This document shows, piece by piece, positions 8,244-16,924 of a stretch of DNA of 64,000 bases (the stretch's first letter is position 1; the number at the start of each line of letters is the position of its first letter). The DNA comes from Serpens sp035497915 (lineage in GTDB: Bacteria > Pseudomonadota > Gammaproteobacteria > Pseudomonadales > Pseudomonadaceae). The notes beneath the pieces were generated by a model that was not told where the DNA came from, made no database searches, and saw only the letters and a list, made by a program, of their open reading frames with translations. The stretch covers positions 124,001-188,000 of the forward strand of contig NZ_DATJCS010000039.1 of NCBI RefSeq assembly GCF_035497915.1, given 5' to 3'. Position numbers and translations under genes: made by a program.

Positions 8244-8930
8244 CTACCAGCTCAACGCCGGCGGCGGGGTGGCCGGTTTCGGCGGTTCCAGCCATTGCGG
8301 CGCCTGCTGCAGCGCCCACCCCGCCGCCAGGCTGATGGCCAGGGCGAACAGGAACGCTGCCAGACTGCCGCCACGGGCCGCCTGTTCCGGTGCCATCTCC
8401 GTGTCACGGCCATGCAGCATGGCCTGCACCAGCTTCTTGCCACGCAGCTGATACGCCACGATAGCCACGATGTGCAGCACTATCAGCAGCATCAGCAGGT
8501 TCTTCAGCTGGCGATGCATGTCGGTCAGCCACAGGCTGGTCTCGGTATCCACCAGGCGGGCCAGCGGGCCGCGCAGGGCGATGTCGTCATAGGCCAGCAG
8601 ACCGGTCACGGTCTGGGCGATCAGCACGGCGATCAGGGCCAGCACGGACAGCGCGCCCAGCGGGTTGTGCCCCGGCTGGCGCCATTCCCCGCGCAGGTAG
8701 CGGCCCATCGCGAACGGCGCGCTGACGATGGCGTTCCAGCGGGCATAGGTGGAACCCAGCAGGCCCCACAGCAGGCGGAACACCAGCAGGCCGGCGACGA
8801 ACACGCCCAGATCGGCGTGCCAGCCCATCCAGTTGCCGCCGGCCAGCCCGGTGGCGATCGTGCCCGCCACGCTCAGCACCAGCAACCAGTGAAACAGCCG
8901 CAGCGGCAGGTCCCAAACCCTCTGTGTCAT
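8244..8930 (-). CDS. Cytochrome b561-type membrane protein
   Basis: A 228-residue integral membrane protein of the b-type cytochrome family (Ni/Fe-hydrogenase b subunit / b561-like). About five hydrophobic segments are seen, and His residues fall within or beside them (HW near 14, H near 37, H of TDMHRQL and H of VLHIV), suitable as heme ligands. It would carry electrons between quinol and a periplasmic acceptor. The start at 8930 is fixed by GAGGAG eight bases upstream and by the conserved opening VWDLPLRLFHW; longer openings are spurious. It faces the cytochrome c' gene, its most likely electron partner (inference). Confidence 0.82.
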   Translation of the reverse strand: MTQRVWDLPLRLFHWLLVLSVAGTIATGLAGGNWMGWHADLGVFVAGLLVFRLLWGLLGSTYARWNAIVSAPFAMGRYLRGEWRQPGHNPLGALSVLALIAVLIAQTVTGLLAYDDIALRGPLARLVDTETSLWLTDMHRQLKNLLMLLIVLHIVAIVAYQLRGKKLVQAMLHGRDTEMAPEQAARGGSLAAFLFALAISLAAGWALQQAPQWLEPPKPATPPPALSW

Positions 8931-9072
8931 GTTCGACTCCTCGACGTCCGGCATGCGCCGGCGTCTGCAATGGGGGTTGCCGGCGGGCGACATGGTATCC
9001 GCTCGGCTGGGGCCGGAGCAGCGCCAGTGCGTGACAGAATGCCTCAGCGGATCAGGGGGTGGCCCGGTTGCG

Positions 9073-10206
9073 TCAGCGGCGGGCGACTTGCCAGAGTCGG
9101 GCAATTTCGGTGGCGCGCGCCTGCAGCAGGGCGGCGGCATCGGCGCAGGCCTGCCGCAGATCGATCGGGCCGGGCGCCAGGCTGAAGGCGGCGCTGAGGC
9201 CGGCGGCGTACAGGCGCTGGTAACCCTCGCCCAGGCTGCCGGCCAGGGCGATCACCGGCACGCCGGCCGCGTGGGCGATGCGGGCCACGCCCAGCGGCGT
9301 CTTGCCGTGCAGGGTCTGGGCGTCCAGGCGTCCCTCGCCGGTGATCACCAGGTCGGCACCCTGCACGGCCTCGGCCAGGCCGCAGAGCTCGGCCACCACC
9401 GCGATGCCGGGGCGGAAGCGGGCGCCCAACAGGGCGCGCGCCGCAAAACCCAGCCCGCCGGCCGCCCCGGCACCCGGCTCGGTCGAATGATCCGTGCCCA
9501 GCGTGGCGGCCATCCGCTCGGCGTAATGGGTGAGCGCCGCATCCAGCAGGCGAACCTGCTCCGGGCTGGCGCCCTTCTGCGGGCCGAACACCGCGGAGGC
9601 ACCGTGCGGGCCGCACAGCGGGTTGTCCACGTCGGCTGCCACCAGCACCGGCACCTGGGCAAGGCGCGGGTCCAGCCTGGACAGATCGATTTCCGCCAAC
9701 CGGGCCAGCGCCGCACCACCGGGCGCCAGCGGCTGCCCGGCGCTGTCCAGCAGACGCACGCCCAGGGCGCGCAGCAGGCCGGCGCCGCCATCGTTGGTGG
9801 CGCTGCCGCCCAGGCCGAGGATGATGTGTCGCGCCCCGGCATCCAGGGCCTGGCGAATCAGCTCGCCGGTGCCCTGGCTGCAGGCGCGCGGAATGTCGCG
9901 CTGGTCGGCCGCCACTTGGTGCAGGCCGCTGGCGGCGGCCATCTCGATCACGGCGGTGCCGTCGTCCAGCCAGCCCCAGTGGGCCTCGACGGGCGTGCCC
10001 AGCGGGCCGCTGACCGTGCAGGTGCGCCGTTCGCCACCCGCTGCCGCCAGCACCGCGTCCACCGTGCCTTCGCCGCCATCGGCCATGGGTCGCAGCAGGC
10101 ATTCGGCCGCCGGGAACACCGCCTGCCAGCCGCGCGCGATGGCCTCGGCCACCTGCGGGGCGGCGAGGCTTCCCTTGAACGAGTCCGGGGCGATGACGAT
10201 CTTCAT
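9073..10206 (-). CDS. Glycerate kinase, GarK/GlxK type
   Basis: A 377-residue protein with the type I glycerate kinase N-terminus MKIVIAPDSFKGSLAA, the glycine-rich LGLGGSATNDGGAGLLRALG stretch near residues 122-141 and the TGEGRLDAQTLHGKTP motif near 290. It phosphorylates D-glycerate in the cytoplasm, feeding glyoxylate, glycolate or tartrate breakdown into central metabolism. None of the usual glycerate pathway partners are next to it, so its physiological source of substrate is not clear from context. It is separated from the b561 gene by 142 bases in which I see no further gene. Confidence 0.92.
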   Translation of the reverse strand: MKIVIAPDSFKGSLAAPQVAEAIARGWQAVFPAAECLLRPMADGGEGTVDAVLAAAGGERRTCTVSGPLGTPVEAHWGWLDDGTAVIEMAAASGLHQVAADQRDIPRACSQGTGELIRQALDAGARHIILGLGGSATNDGGAGLLRALGVRLLDSAGQPLAPGGAALARLAEIDLSRLDPRLAQVPVLVAADVDNPLCGPHGASAVFGPQKGASPEQVRLLDAALTHYAERMAATLGTDHSTEPGAGAAGGLGFAARALLGARFRPGIAVVAELCGLAEAVQGADLVITGEGRLDAQTLHGKTPLGVARIAHAAGVPVIALAGSLGEGYQRLYAAGLSAAFSLAPGPIDLRQACADAAALLQARATEIARLWQVARR

Positions 10207-10226
10207 GGTGACGCGGATGTCAGGCC

Positions 10227-10292
10227 TGTAGGAGCGGCTTCAGCCGCGATGCTTTGGGGGATGAACAGCATCGGCGCTGAAACCCCTCCTAC
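10227..10292. repeat. REP/REPIN-like palindromic element
   Basis: The element begins TGTAGGAGCGGCTTCAGCCG, the well-known Pseudomonas REP motif, and ends with a decayed inverse copy (GCTGAAACCCCTCCTAC). The pair of inverted REPs about 65 bases apart is the REPIN arrangement. It lies between glycerate kinase and the hemolysin III-like gene. Confidence 0.75.
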
Positions 10293-10305
10293 CGACAGGC
10301 GATGC

Positions 10306-10923
10306 TCAGATCACATAGCCGCCAATGGCCACGAAGTGCAGCGAGCTGCCACCGACCACGAACAGGTGCCAGATGCCGTGCCAGTGCCGAAAGCGCGTGT
10401 CGTAGACGAAGAACACGATACCCGCCGTGTACACCACGCCACCGGCCAGCAGCCAGGCGAAGCCCTCGCCGCCCAGGTTGCGCAGCAACGGGCCGATGGC
10501 GATCAGCACGATCCAGCCCATCACCGCGTAGATCACCAGCGACAGCACGCGCGCCTCGGAGCGCGGCTTGATCTCCTGCAGCATGCCGATGATCGCCAGG
10601 CCCCAGACGATGCCGAACAGCGTCCAGCCCCAGGCGCCATTGAGCGTCACCAGGCAGAAGGGCGTGTAGCTGCCGGCGATCAGCAGGTAGATCGACAGGT
10701 GATCGAGCTTGCGCAGGATGCGCTTCGCCCGCCCACGCACGCTGTGGTAGACGGTGGAGATGGTGTAGAGCAGCAGCAGCGTGGCACCGTAGATGGACAC
10801 CCCGACGATCTTCCAGGGGTCGCCATCCAGGCTGCTGAGGACGATCAGCCACACCGAGCCGGTCAGGGCCAGCAGGGCGCCGGCCAGATGGCTCCAGGCG
10901 TTGAAGCGTTCACCGTGATACAT
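10306..10923 (-). CDS. Hemolysin III / PAQR-family membrane protein
   Basis: A 205-residue polytopic protein with about seven hydrophobic segments, the normal length of the HlyIII/YqfA family. Family landmarks are visible: a conserved N-terminal FNAWSHLAGALLAL, STVYHS in the second helix, LDHLSIYLLIAGSYTPF, and the C-terminal HWHGIWHLFVVGGSSLHF. The conserved His residues resemble the metal site of PAQR receptors. True haemolytic activity is doubtful; bacterial members are linked to membrane lipid homeostasis. ATG at 10923 has AAGGAG nine bases upstream. A possible -10 element (TATACT on the minus strand, 10950-10955) lies just before it. Confidence 0.88.
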   Translation of the reverse strand: MYHGERFNAWSHLAGALLALTGSVWLIVLSSLDGDPWKIVGVSIYGATLLLLYTISTVYHSVRGRAKRILRKLDHLSIYLLIAGSYTPFCLVTLNGAWGWTLFGIVWGLAIIGMLQEIKPRSEARVLSLVIYAVMGWIVLIAIGPLLRNLGGEGFAWLLAGGVVYTAGIVFFVYDTRFRHWHGIWHLFVVGGSSLHFVAIGGYVI

Positions 10924-10978
10924 GCCATTTCTCCTTGATCCGCGTCGCCAGTATAAGCAAGCGAACATGAACCGGCAG

Positions 10979-10997
10979 TGACGGTTTTGTTCCGTCA
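10979..10997. other. Small inverted repeat downstream of the DUF892 gene
   Basis: TGACGG and CCGTCA are separated by seven bases between the end of the DUF892 gene and the hemolysin III-like gene. It may be a weak terminator or an operator; there is no T run. Confidence 0.35.
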
Positions 10998-11019
10998 TCC
11001 CTGACGCATGTGTCGCAAC

Positions 11020-11529
11020 CTAGCGTTTTGCTTCCACACCCGGCGCCGCGGAGCGCGTCAGGAACGCCTGAGTGAGTTCCGGCAGGTGCGCGCGCAGCCA
11101 GTCGGACATGGCGACCTCCTGCTGCAGGATGGACTCGCAGACCCGCTGGGTCTCGGCGTCCCCGGCCACCTTGGCGGCCTCGATCAGCACGGTGTACGAG
11201 GCGATCTCCATGTTCTCGAACACGTAGCCGCTCATGGCACCCTTCACCACCTCGTCACTCATCACCATGCCGGCCATGCCCTGGCCGAAGGCCATGATCT
11301 TGGCGGAGAGGTCCTTCAGCGTGGACGGACTGCTGCCCAGGCGCCGCAGGCAGGTTTCCAGCTGGGCGCGCTGTTGATGGGTTTCCTCCAGATGCTGCTG
11401 GATGCGGGCGCGCAGCTGCGGGTAGTGCTCCAGCCGCTCGACCTGGGAACTAAGCATGTTTTCCGCCTGCTGCTCCATCGCATGGGCGTCGCGCAGCCAG
11501 TCGAGCAGGTTGTCTTGGATCGTCGTCAT
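11020..11529 (-). CDS. Ferritin-like protein, DUF892 (YciE/YciF family)
   Basis: A 169-residue all-helical protein of the YciE/YciF ferritin-like family. It opens with the typical LLDWLRDAHAMEQQAENML, where Glu and His residues are spaced as in diiron helices, and has further helices around 65-85 and 105-150. Members are stress-induced and thought to bind iron or manganese; the exact reaction is unknown. The start is supported by GGGAGG eight bases upstream. It is divergent from two further ferritin-like genes across a 179-base gap that should hold both promoters. Confidence 0.85.
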   Translation of the reverse strand: MTTIQDNLLDWLRDAHAMEQQAENMLSSQVERLEHYPQLRARIQQHLEETHQQRAQLETCLRRLGSSPSTLKDLSAKIMAFGQGMAGMVMSDEVVKGAMSGYVFENMEIASYTVLIEAAKVAGDAETQRVCESILQQEVAMSDWLRAHLPELTQAFLTRSAAPGVEAKR

Positions 11530-11708
11530 TGTTCGGTCCTCCCATGGCAGTGGTCGTCTGCTGTGAGCGGGCCGCCCGCCGGGTGTTCAGGAAAGGGGAC
11601 GGGTGGAAACGCCGGCGGCCGCCCATCGTGCGCCTGCAACTCTGCGCGCGGCTCCCGATCAGGACTGAGTGGCTATCGTGGCCTTCCACCGACTGTACGG
11701 AGGTAAGC

Positions 11709-12881
11709 ATGGAGACCCTGACCAGCCTGTTCGACGCCAAGGGCACGCCCCTGGACAAGCAGAAATTCACCTGGCGCGAGATGGCGGGCAAACCCATCAG
11801 CAAGCTCGACGACGACGCCTTCACCCGGGTGCGCATCATCCTCATGAACGGCATCGAGACCGACGCGTTGCGCCTGAAGAACATCGGCGCGCGCTTCCAC
11901 GGCCCGCTGCGCGAGGCCCTCGCCCAGGTGCGGCGTGCCGAGCAGCACCAGGCCACTATGGTCAACTGGCTGCTCTCGGCCGACCACTCGCCGCTGGAGA
12001 CCACCGTCGCCTACGAACAGGTGGCCATCGAGGTCACCGCCGCCGTGGCGCAGACCGAGCCCGATCCCTATCAGGCGCAGACCTATCGCTTCGGCCTGCT
12101 GGAGGATTTCGACCACCTGTACCGCTACTCGGCGATGCTCGATCGCCTGGAAGGCAAGGACGCCAACAACATCCTGCAGGGCTATACGGACATCATCCCC
12201 AGCCGGCCGACCACCGATCACCACCGCGCTCCGGAAGACGACCTGCGCGATTCCTACCAGCGCGACAGCGCCGCGCTGATCACCAAGATCCACGCGGCCA
12301 TGATCACCGCCGCCGAATACCAGACCCACGACTACTACATGACCATCGGGCCGACCTTCTCCGACCCGCTGGCCCGCCAGCTGTACGCGGAGATCGCCTC
12401 GGTCGAGGAACAGCACGTCACCCAGTACGGCTCGCTGCAGGACCCCGACGAGAGCTTCCTGGAGAAGTGGCTGGTCCACGAGGCCATGGAAATCTACGCC
12501 TACCACAGCTGCATGGAGCAGGAGGAGAACCCGCGCATCAAGGCGATCTGGGAGCGCTTCGTCGACTACGAACTGGGCCATCTGCAACTGGTCGGCGAAC
12601 TGCTCAAGAAGCACGAGCGGCGCGACCCGGCGGAGATTCTCAATGGCTCGGTGCCCAAGCTCATCGAGTTCAAGAGCCAGCGCGAATTCGTGCGCAAGAC
12701 CCTGGCCGAGGAAATCGACCTGCGCGCCAAGGGGCACGCTTTCGTCGACCGCAAGAACGAGGGCAAGGCCAGCAAGGACTACCGCAAGCAGCTGCACGCC
12801 GACGGCGTTGCCTCGCAAACCGTGTCCGCCGGCTACCAGTGGACACCGGGAACCGAACTCAGCCTGAAGAAAGCCTCCTGA
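11709..12881 (+). CDS. Ferritin-like protein of unknown function
   Basis: A 390-residue mostly helical protein. I do not recognise a named function. Several Glu/His pairs are spaced like diiron ligands: the 'RRAEQHQATMVN' region near 75, an EEQHVTQYGSL motif near 233 and a YELGHLQLVGELLKKHE stretch near 285, consistent with a ferritin or rubrerythrin fold. The C-terminal third is basic. ATG at 11709 is fixed by ACGGAGG six bases upstream; openings further left overlap the divergent promoter. Only ten bases separate it from the next ferritin-like gene, so the two are surely co-transcribed. A stress or metal-handling role is inferred. Confidence 0.8.
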   Translation: METLTSLFDAKGTPLDKQKFTWREMAGKPISKLDDDAFTRVRIILMNGIETDALRLKNIGARFHGPLREALAQVRRAEQHQATMVNWLLSADHSPLETTVAYEQVAIEVTAAVAQTEPDPYQAQTYRFGLLEDFDHLYRYSAMLDRLEGKDANNILQGYTDIIPSRPTTDHHRAPEDDLRDSYQRDSAALITKIHAAMITAAEYQTHDYYMTIGPTFSDPLARQLYAEIASVEEQHVTQYGSLQDPDESFLEKWLVHEAMEIYAYHSCMEQEENPRIKAIWERFVDYELGHLQLVGELLKKHERRDPAEILNGSVPKLIEFKSQREFVRKTLAEEIDLRAKGHAFVDRKNEGKASKDYRKQLHADGVASQTVSAGYQWTPGTELSLKKAS

Positions 12882-12891
12882 GGAGTTCACC

Positions 12892-13611
12892 ATGCAGACC
12901 GCAGTCAAGATGGGACACAACGTCACCGGCGCGCAGATGTCGCCCAAGGACAGCGAAGCGCAACTCAAGGCCACGCGGGACGTGCCGCCGGATGTGGCGG
13001 GCGGCCCGGAAAAACTCGCCCTGGTGCGCACCCGGGAAGCGGCCCAGGCCGAGTCCATCGGCTCGGTGCCGGTACCCGGGTCGGCCAAGGGCATGCTGAA
13101 AACGGCGGTCAACAAGCTGGTCGGCGTCAGCCCCGAAGTGCTGATCGACAAGCTGGGCGAGCGCCTGGCCTTCGAGCGCGGCGGCGTGCGCCTCTACGAC
13201 GCCCTGCTGGCCAAGGCCAAGGCCATCGACACCCTGGACAAGTCCATGCTGCAGACCCTGCAGCACTTTCGCCAGGAAGAAGCCGAACACCTGGGCCTGG
13301 TCACCGCCGCCATCGAAAAGCTCGGCGCCGACCCCACCGCCATGACCCCCTGCGCCGATGTGGCCGGCTGCATCAACATGGGCATGATGGAAACCATCAC
13401 CGACCCGCGCACCAGCCTCGCCCAGTGTCTCAACGCCCTGCTCACCGCCGAACTCAGCGACAACGCCGGCTGGGAATTGCTCATCGACCTGGCCAACGCC
13501 TCCGGCCAGGGCGACATCGCCGACTCCTTCGGCAAGGCGCTCAAGCAGGAGCAGGTGCATATGCGCACGGTGAAGGAATGGTTGAGCCAGGAGGTGCTGG
13601 GGCAGGTGTAG
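12892..13611 (+). CDS. Ferritin-like protein, second gene of the pair
   Basis: A 239-residue protein. The first 70 residues are low-complexity and hydrophilic; from about 80 on it is helical with candidate metal ligands in RLAFERGGVRLYDALL (about 89-104), FRQEEAEHLGL (about 123-133), LLTAELSDNAGWELL and LKQEQVHMRTVKEWL, matching the four-helix E / ExxH pattern of ferritin-like domains. It starts ten bases after the previous gene behind GAGGAG. Function unknown; it probably acts with its neighbour in metal or oxidative stress. It converges on liuR. Confidence 0.8.
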   Translation: MQTAVKMGHNVTGAQMSPKDSEAQLKATRDVPPDVAGGPEKLALVRTREAAQAESIGSVPVPGSAKGMLKTAVNKLVGVSPEVLIDKLGERLAFERGGVRLYDALLAKAKAIDTLDKSMLQTLQHFRQEEAEHLGLVTAAIEKLGADPTAMTPCADVAGCINMGMMETITDPRTSLAQCLNALLTAELSDNAGWELLIDLANASGQGDIADSFGKALKQEQVHMRTVKEWLSQEVLGQV

Positions 13612-13632
13612 CGGCGGCGTGAGCGCTTTCGC

Positions 13633-14022
13633 TCAGTGCTTCTCCTGGAGCGTTTGCAGGGCGGTACGGCAGCGCTCTTCGGCGGTATCCAGTTCGAGCT
13701 GCATCTGCTGGATGTCCAGCAACTGCTGCTCGAGCTGCTGCCGGCGTTCGGCAATCATGCCGAGCATGATGTTGAGCTGCTTCTGGTTGCCGGCCTGGGG
13801 GTCGTACAGCTCGATCAGCGTCTTGCATTCGGCCAGCGAGAAACCGATGCGCTTGCCGCGCAGGATCAGCTTCAGCGCGACGCGATCCTTGGCCGAGTAG
13901 ATGCGCTCCTGGCCGCGCCGGGTCGGCGACAGCAGGCCCTGCTCCTCGTAGAAGCGGATGGCCCGCGTGGTGATATCCAGCTCGTTGGCCAGGTCGGAAA
14001 TCCGGTAGGTCTGTTTGGACAT
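13633..14022 (-). CDS. liuR: MerR-family regulator of leucine catabolism
   Basis: A 129-residue MerR-type regulator. The N-terminal winged helix (about 5-70) reads YRISDLANELDITTRAIRFY, followed by a dimerisation coiled coil (about 80-125) rich in Gln and Glu. It lacks the Cys pattern of metal-sensing MerR proteins and closely resembles LiuR/GnyR, the branched-chain acyl-CoA regulator. It lies after liuE in the same direction with a 92-base gap, whereas in P. aeruginosa, as I recall, liuR precedes liuA. Candidate operators are at 20935-20950 and 23470-23485; none is visible before liuR itself. ATG at 14022 opens the conserved MSKQTY start. Confidence 0.9.
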   Translation of the reverse strand: MSKQTYRISDLANELDITTRAIRFYEEQGLLSPTRRGQERIYSAKDRVALKLILRGKRIGFSLAECKTLIELYDPQAGNQKQLNIMLGMIAERRQQLEQQLLDIQQMQLELDTAEERCRTALQTLQEKH

Positions 14023-14114
14023 GGTGATTCCACTACTCGATGGAGGTGCCTGGCAGGGAGCCCCCGGCCGGCGGGCTATTTTATGCACATGCGGCCGCCT
14101 TGTTGGCATCGGTG

Positions 14115-15014
14115 TCATTGCGCCAGACGCGCCCGCGCCACCCGCGAGCCATTTGGCCGGCCCAGCACCTCGCTGATGCGCTGGCCGGCCGCGATCAGCG
14201 CCGGCAGATCCACGCCGGTGTGAATGCCCAGGCCATCGAGCAGGTACAGCACGTCCTCGCTGGCGACATTGCCGCTGGCGCCTTTCGCATAGGGGCAGCC
14301 GCCGAGGCCGGCGACCGAGCTGTCGAACACCGCGATGCCTTCCAGCAGGCTGGCGTAGATGTTGGCCAGCGCCTGGCCGTAGGTGTCGTGGAAATGCCCG
14401 GCCAGTCGCTCGCGGGGCACCACGCGCGCCACGGTATCGAACAGCGTGCGGGCCTTGCCCGGCGTGCCGGTGCCGATGGTGTCGCCCAGCGAGATCTCGT
14501 AGCAGCCCAGGGCATGCAGCTCGCCGGCCACCTCGGCGACCTTACCCGGCGCCACCTCGCCCTCGTAGGGGCAGCCGAGTACGCAGGACACGTAGCCGCG
14601 CACGCGGATGTCCCGCGCGCGGGCGGCGTCCAGCAGCGGGACGAAGCGTGCCAGGCTCTCGGCGATCGAGCAGTTGATGTTCTTCTGCGAGAAGGCTTCG
14701 GACGCGGCGGCGAACACCGCGACTTCCCGCACCCCGGCCTCGATGGCCGCCTCCAGTCCCTTCAGGTTGGGCGTCAGCGCCGCGTAGGTGACGCCGGCCT
14801 TGCGCGCGATCTGCGCGAACACCTCGGCCGAGCCGGCCATCTGCGGCACCCACTTGGGCGACACGAAGCTGCCGACCTCGATATAGGAAAGGCCGGCGGC
14901 GCTCAGGTCGTTCACCAGGCGCACCTTGTCGGCCACGCTGATCGGCTGGCGCTCGTTCTGCAGACCGTCGCGCGGGCCGACTTCGACCAGACGGACCTGT
15001 TGGGGCAGGTTCAT
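14115..15014 (-). CDS. liuE: Hydroxymethylglutaryl-CoA lyase
   Basis: A 299-residue HMG-CoA lyase. The TIM-barrel opening VEVGPRDGLQNE contains the catalytic Arg and metal-binding Asp, HFHDTYG gives the metal-binding His pair, and GLGGCPYAKGASGNVA carries the signature Cys of the family. It splits HMG-CoA into acetyl-CoA and acetoacetate, the last step of leucine breakdown. Its ATG overlaps the liuD stop by ATGA. Longer openings upstream are in the wrong frame over liuD. Confidence 0.96.
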   Translation of the reverse strand: MNLPQQVRLVEVGPRDGLQNERQPISVADKVRLVNDLSAAGLSYIEVGSFVSPKWVPQMAGSAEVFAQIARKAGVTYAALTPNLKGLEAAIEAGVREVAVFAAASEAFSQKNINCSIAESLARFVPLLDAARARDIRVRGYVSCVLGCPYEGEVAPGKVAEVAGELHALGCYEISLGDTIGTGTPGKARTLFDTVARVVPRERLAGHFHDTYGQALANIYASLLEGIAVFDSSVAGLGGCPYAKGASGNVASEDVLYLLDGLGIHTGVDLPALIAAGQRISEVLGRPNGSRVARARLAQ

Positions 15015-16924
15015 AGGCCCTCCTCCATCTCCAGCAGCACCGCGCCTTCGCTGACCATCTCGCCCTCGCTGCAGAACAGGCGCTTGACCACGCCGGCCTG
15101 GGCGCTGCGGATGCTGTGCTCCATCTTCATCGCCTCCAGCACGATCAGCGCGGTGCCGGCCTCGACCTGCTGCCCGGCCTCGACCAGCACGCGCACGATG
15201 CTGCCGTTCATCGGCGCGGTCAGCCCGCCGTGCTGCGGGTGGCTGGCTTCGGCTTCGGCGATCGGGTCGAAGGCGGTGACCGCCAGCCATTCGCCCTGCC
15301 ATTGCACATACAGCGTATCGCCCTGGCGAATCGCCCTCGGAGACCGGGCGCTCGACGGCTGCGCCGTTGGATCGACCTTCAACCGGCGGCTTTCGCCGTT
15401 GCACTGCAGGTGCAGGCTGATCTGCGCCGGCAGGCCGAAGCGCAGCCCGTCGCGCCGGGACCACGGCGAATGCGCGTCGTCGTCGCGCACGCGGGCGGCC
15501 GCGCTGCGCACGAAACACTCGGCCGCCTGCTGCCAGAAGGCTTCGGACAGCTCGCCGGCCGGACGCAGCAGCTCGCGCTCGTGGCGCGGGATGAAGCCGG
15601 TGTCCAGTTCGGCCTCGGCGAAGGCGCGGTGGCCGACCACCCGGCGCAGGAAGGCCAGGTTGGTGCGCACGCCGCCGACCGCGGTTTCGTCGAGCATGGC
15701 CAGCAGGCGCTGGCGCGCTTCCTCGCGGTTCTCGCCCCAGGCGATCAGCTTGCCGAGCATCGGGTCGTAGAACGGCGACACCGTGTCGCCCTCGGCGACG
15801 CCGCTGTCGACGCGGCGGCCCGGGCCGGCGGCGGCTTCGCGGTACAGGTCGAGGGTGCCGGTGGCCGGCAGGAAATCGTTGTCCGGGTCCTCGGCGTACA
15901 GGCGCACCTCGATGGCGTGGCCGCGCAGCGGCACCTGTTCCTGGCTGATCGGCAGCGGCTCGCCCCGGGCGACGCGAATCTGCCAGGCCACTAGGTCCAG
16001 GCCGGTGATGGCCTCGGTGACCGGGTGTTCCACCTGCAGGCGGGTGTTCATCTCCATGAAGAAGAACTCGCCGCGTGCATCCAGCAGGAATTCCACGGTG
16101 CCGGCGCCGACATAGCCGATCGCCTGGGCGGCCTTCACCGCCGCTTCGCCCATGGCGCGGCGCAGCGCCGGGGTCATGCCGGGCGCCGGGGCTTCCTCGA
16201 CCACCTTCTGATGGCGACGCTGGATCGAGCAGTCGCGCTCGTTGAGGTACAGGCAGTTGCCGTGCATGTCGGCGAATACCTGGATCTCCACGTGGCGCGG
16301 CTTGAGCACGTACTTCTCCACCAGCATGCGCGAATCGCCGAACGAGGATTGCGCCTCGCGCTGTGCGGAAGCCAGCGCCTCGGCCAGGTCCGCCTCGCGC
16401 TCGACCACCTTCATGCCCTTGCCGCCGCCGCCGGCGGTGGCCTTGAGCAGCACCGGATAGCCGATCACCTCGGCGGCGGCGCGGAAGGTTTCGTAGTCCT
16501 GGGCCTGGCCGTGATAGCCGGGCACCAGCGGCACGCCGGCTTCCTCCATCAGCGCCTTGGCCGCCGACTTGCTGCCCATGGCGTCGATGGCCGAGGCGGG
16601 CGGGCCGAGGAAAATCAGCCCGGCCTCTTCGATGGCGCGCGCGAACTCGGCATTCTCCGAGAGAAAGCCGTAGCCCGGGTGGATGGCCTGGGCGCCGCTG
16701 GCTTTCGCCGCGTCGATCAGCTTGTCGATGCGCAGGTAGCTGTCGGCCGGCTTGGCGCCGCCCAGGTCGATGCGGATATCCGCCTCGCGGGCGTGCCGGG
16801 CGCTGGCGTCGACGGCGCTGTGCACGGCGACGGTGGTCAGGCCCAGGGCCTTGGCGGTGCGCATCACCCGGCAGGCGATCTCGCCGCGGTTGGCCACCAG
16901 CAGGGTATCGATGGAACGGTTCAT
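15011..16924 (-). CDS. liuD: Methylcrotonyl-CoA carboxylase, biotin-carrying alpha subunit
   Basis: A 637-residue biotin-dependent carboxylase subunit. The biotin carboxylase domain (1 to about 445) starts LLVANRGEIACRV and has the ATP-grasp glycine loop KATAGGGGKGM; a linker domain follows; the biotinyl domain at the C-terminus has the acceptor Lys near 600 in EAMKMEH. With LiuB it carboxylates 3-methylcrotonyl-CoA. It is coupled by ATGA overlaps both to liuC before it and to liuE after it. The biotin requirement links it to the bio genes at the right end of the window. Confidence 0.97.
   Translation of the reverse strand: MNRSIDTLLVANRGEIACRVMRTAKALGLTTVAVHSAVDASARHAREADIRIDLGGAKPADSYLRIDKLIDAAKASGAQAIHPGYGFLSENAEFARAIEEAGLIFLGPPASAIDAMGSKSAAKALMEEAGVPLVPGYHGQAQDYETFRAAAEVIGYPVLLKATAGGGGKGMKVVEREADLAEALASAQREAQSSFGDSRMLVEKYVLKPRHVEIQVFADMHGNCLYLNERDCSIQRRHQKVVEEAPAPGMTPALRRAMGEAAVKAAQAIGYVGAGTVEFLLDARGEFFFMEMNTRLQVEHPVTEAITGLDLVAWQIRVARGEPLPISQEQVPLRGHAIEVRLYAEDPDNDFLPATGTLDLYREAAAGPGRRVDSGVAEGDTVSPFYDPMLGKLIAWGENREEARQRLLAMLDETAVGGVRTNLAFLRRVVGHRAFAEAELDTGFIPRHERELLRPAGELSEAFWQQAAECFVRSAAARVRDDDAHSPWSRRDGLRFGLPAQISLHLQCNGESRRLKVDPTAQPSSARSPRAIRQGDTLYVQWQGEWLAVTAFDPIAEAEASHPQHGGLTAPMNGSIVRVLVEAGQQVEAGTALIVLEAMKMEHSIRSAQAGVVKRLFCSEGEMVSEGAVLLEMEEGL

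Noticed and set aside
8929..10938. Long plus-strand open frame antisense to glycerate kinase and the HlyIII-like gene
   Set aside because: Composition is the Ala/Gly/Gln/His-rich type produced by reading GC-rich genes backwards; no motif, and real genes lie opposite.
13633..14022. Metal-sensing MerR regulator
   Set aside because: It lacks the conserved metal-binding Cys residues and matches LiuR in sequence and context.
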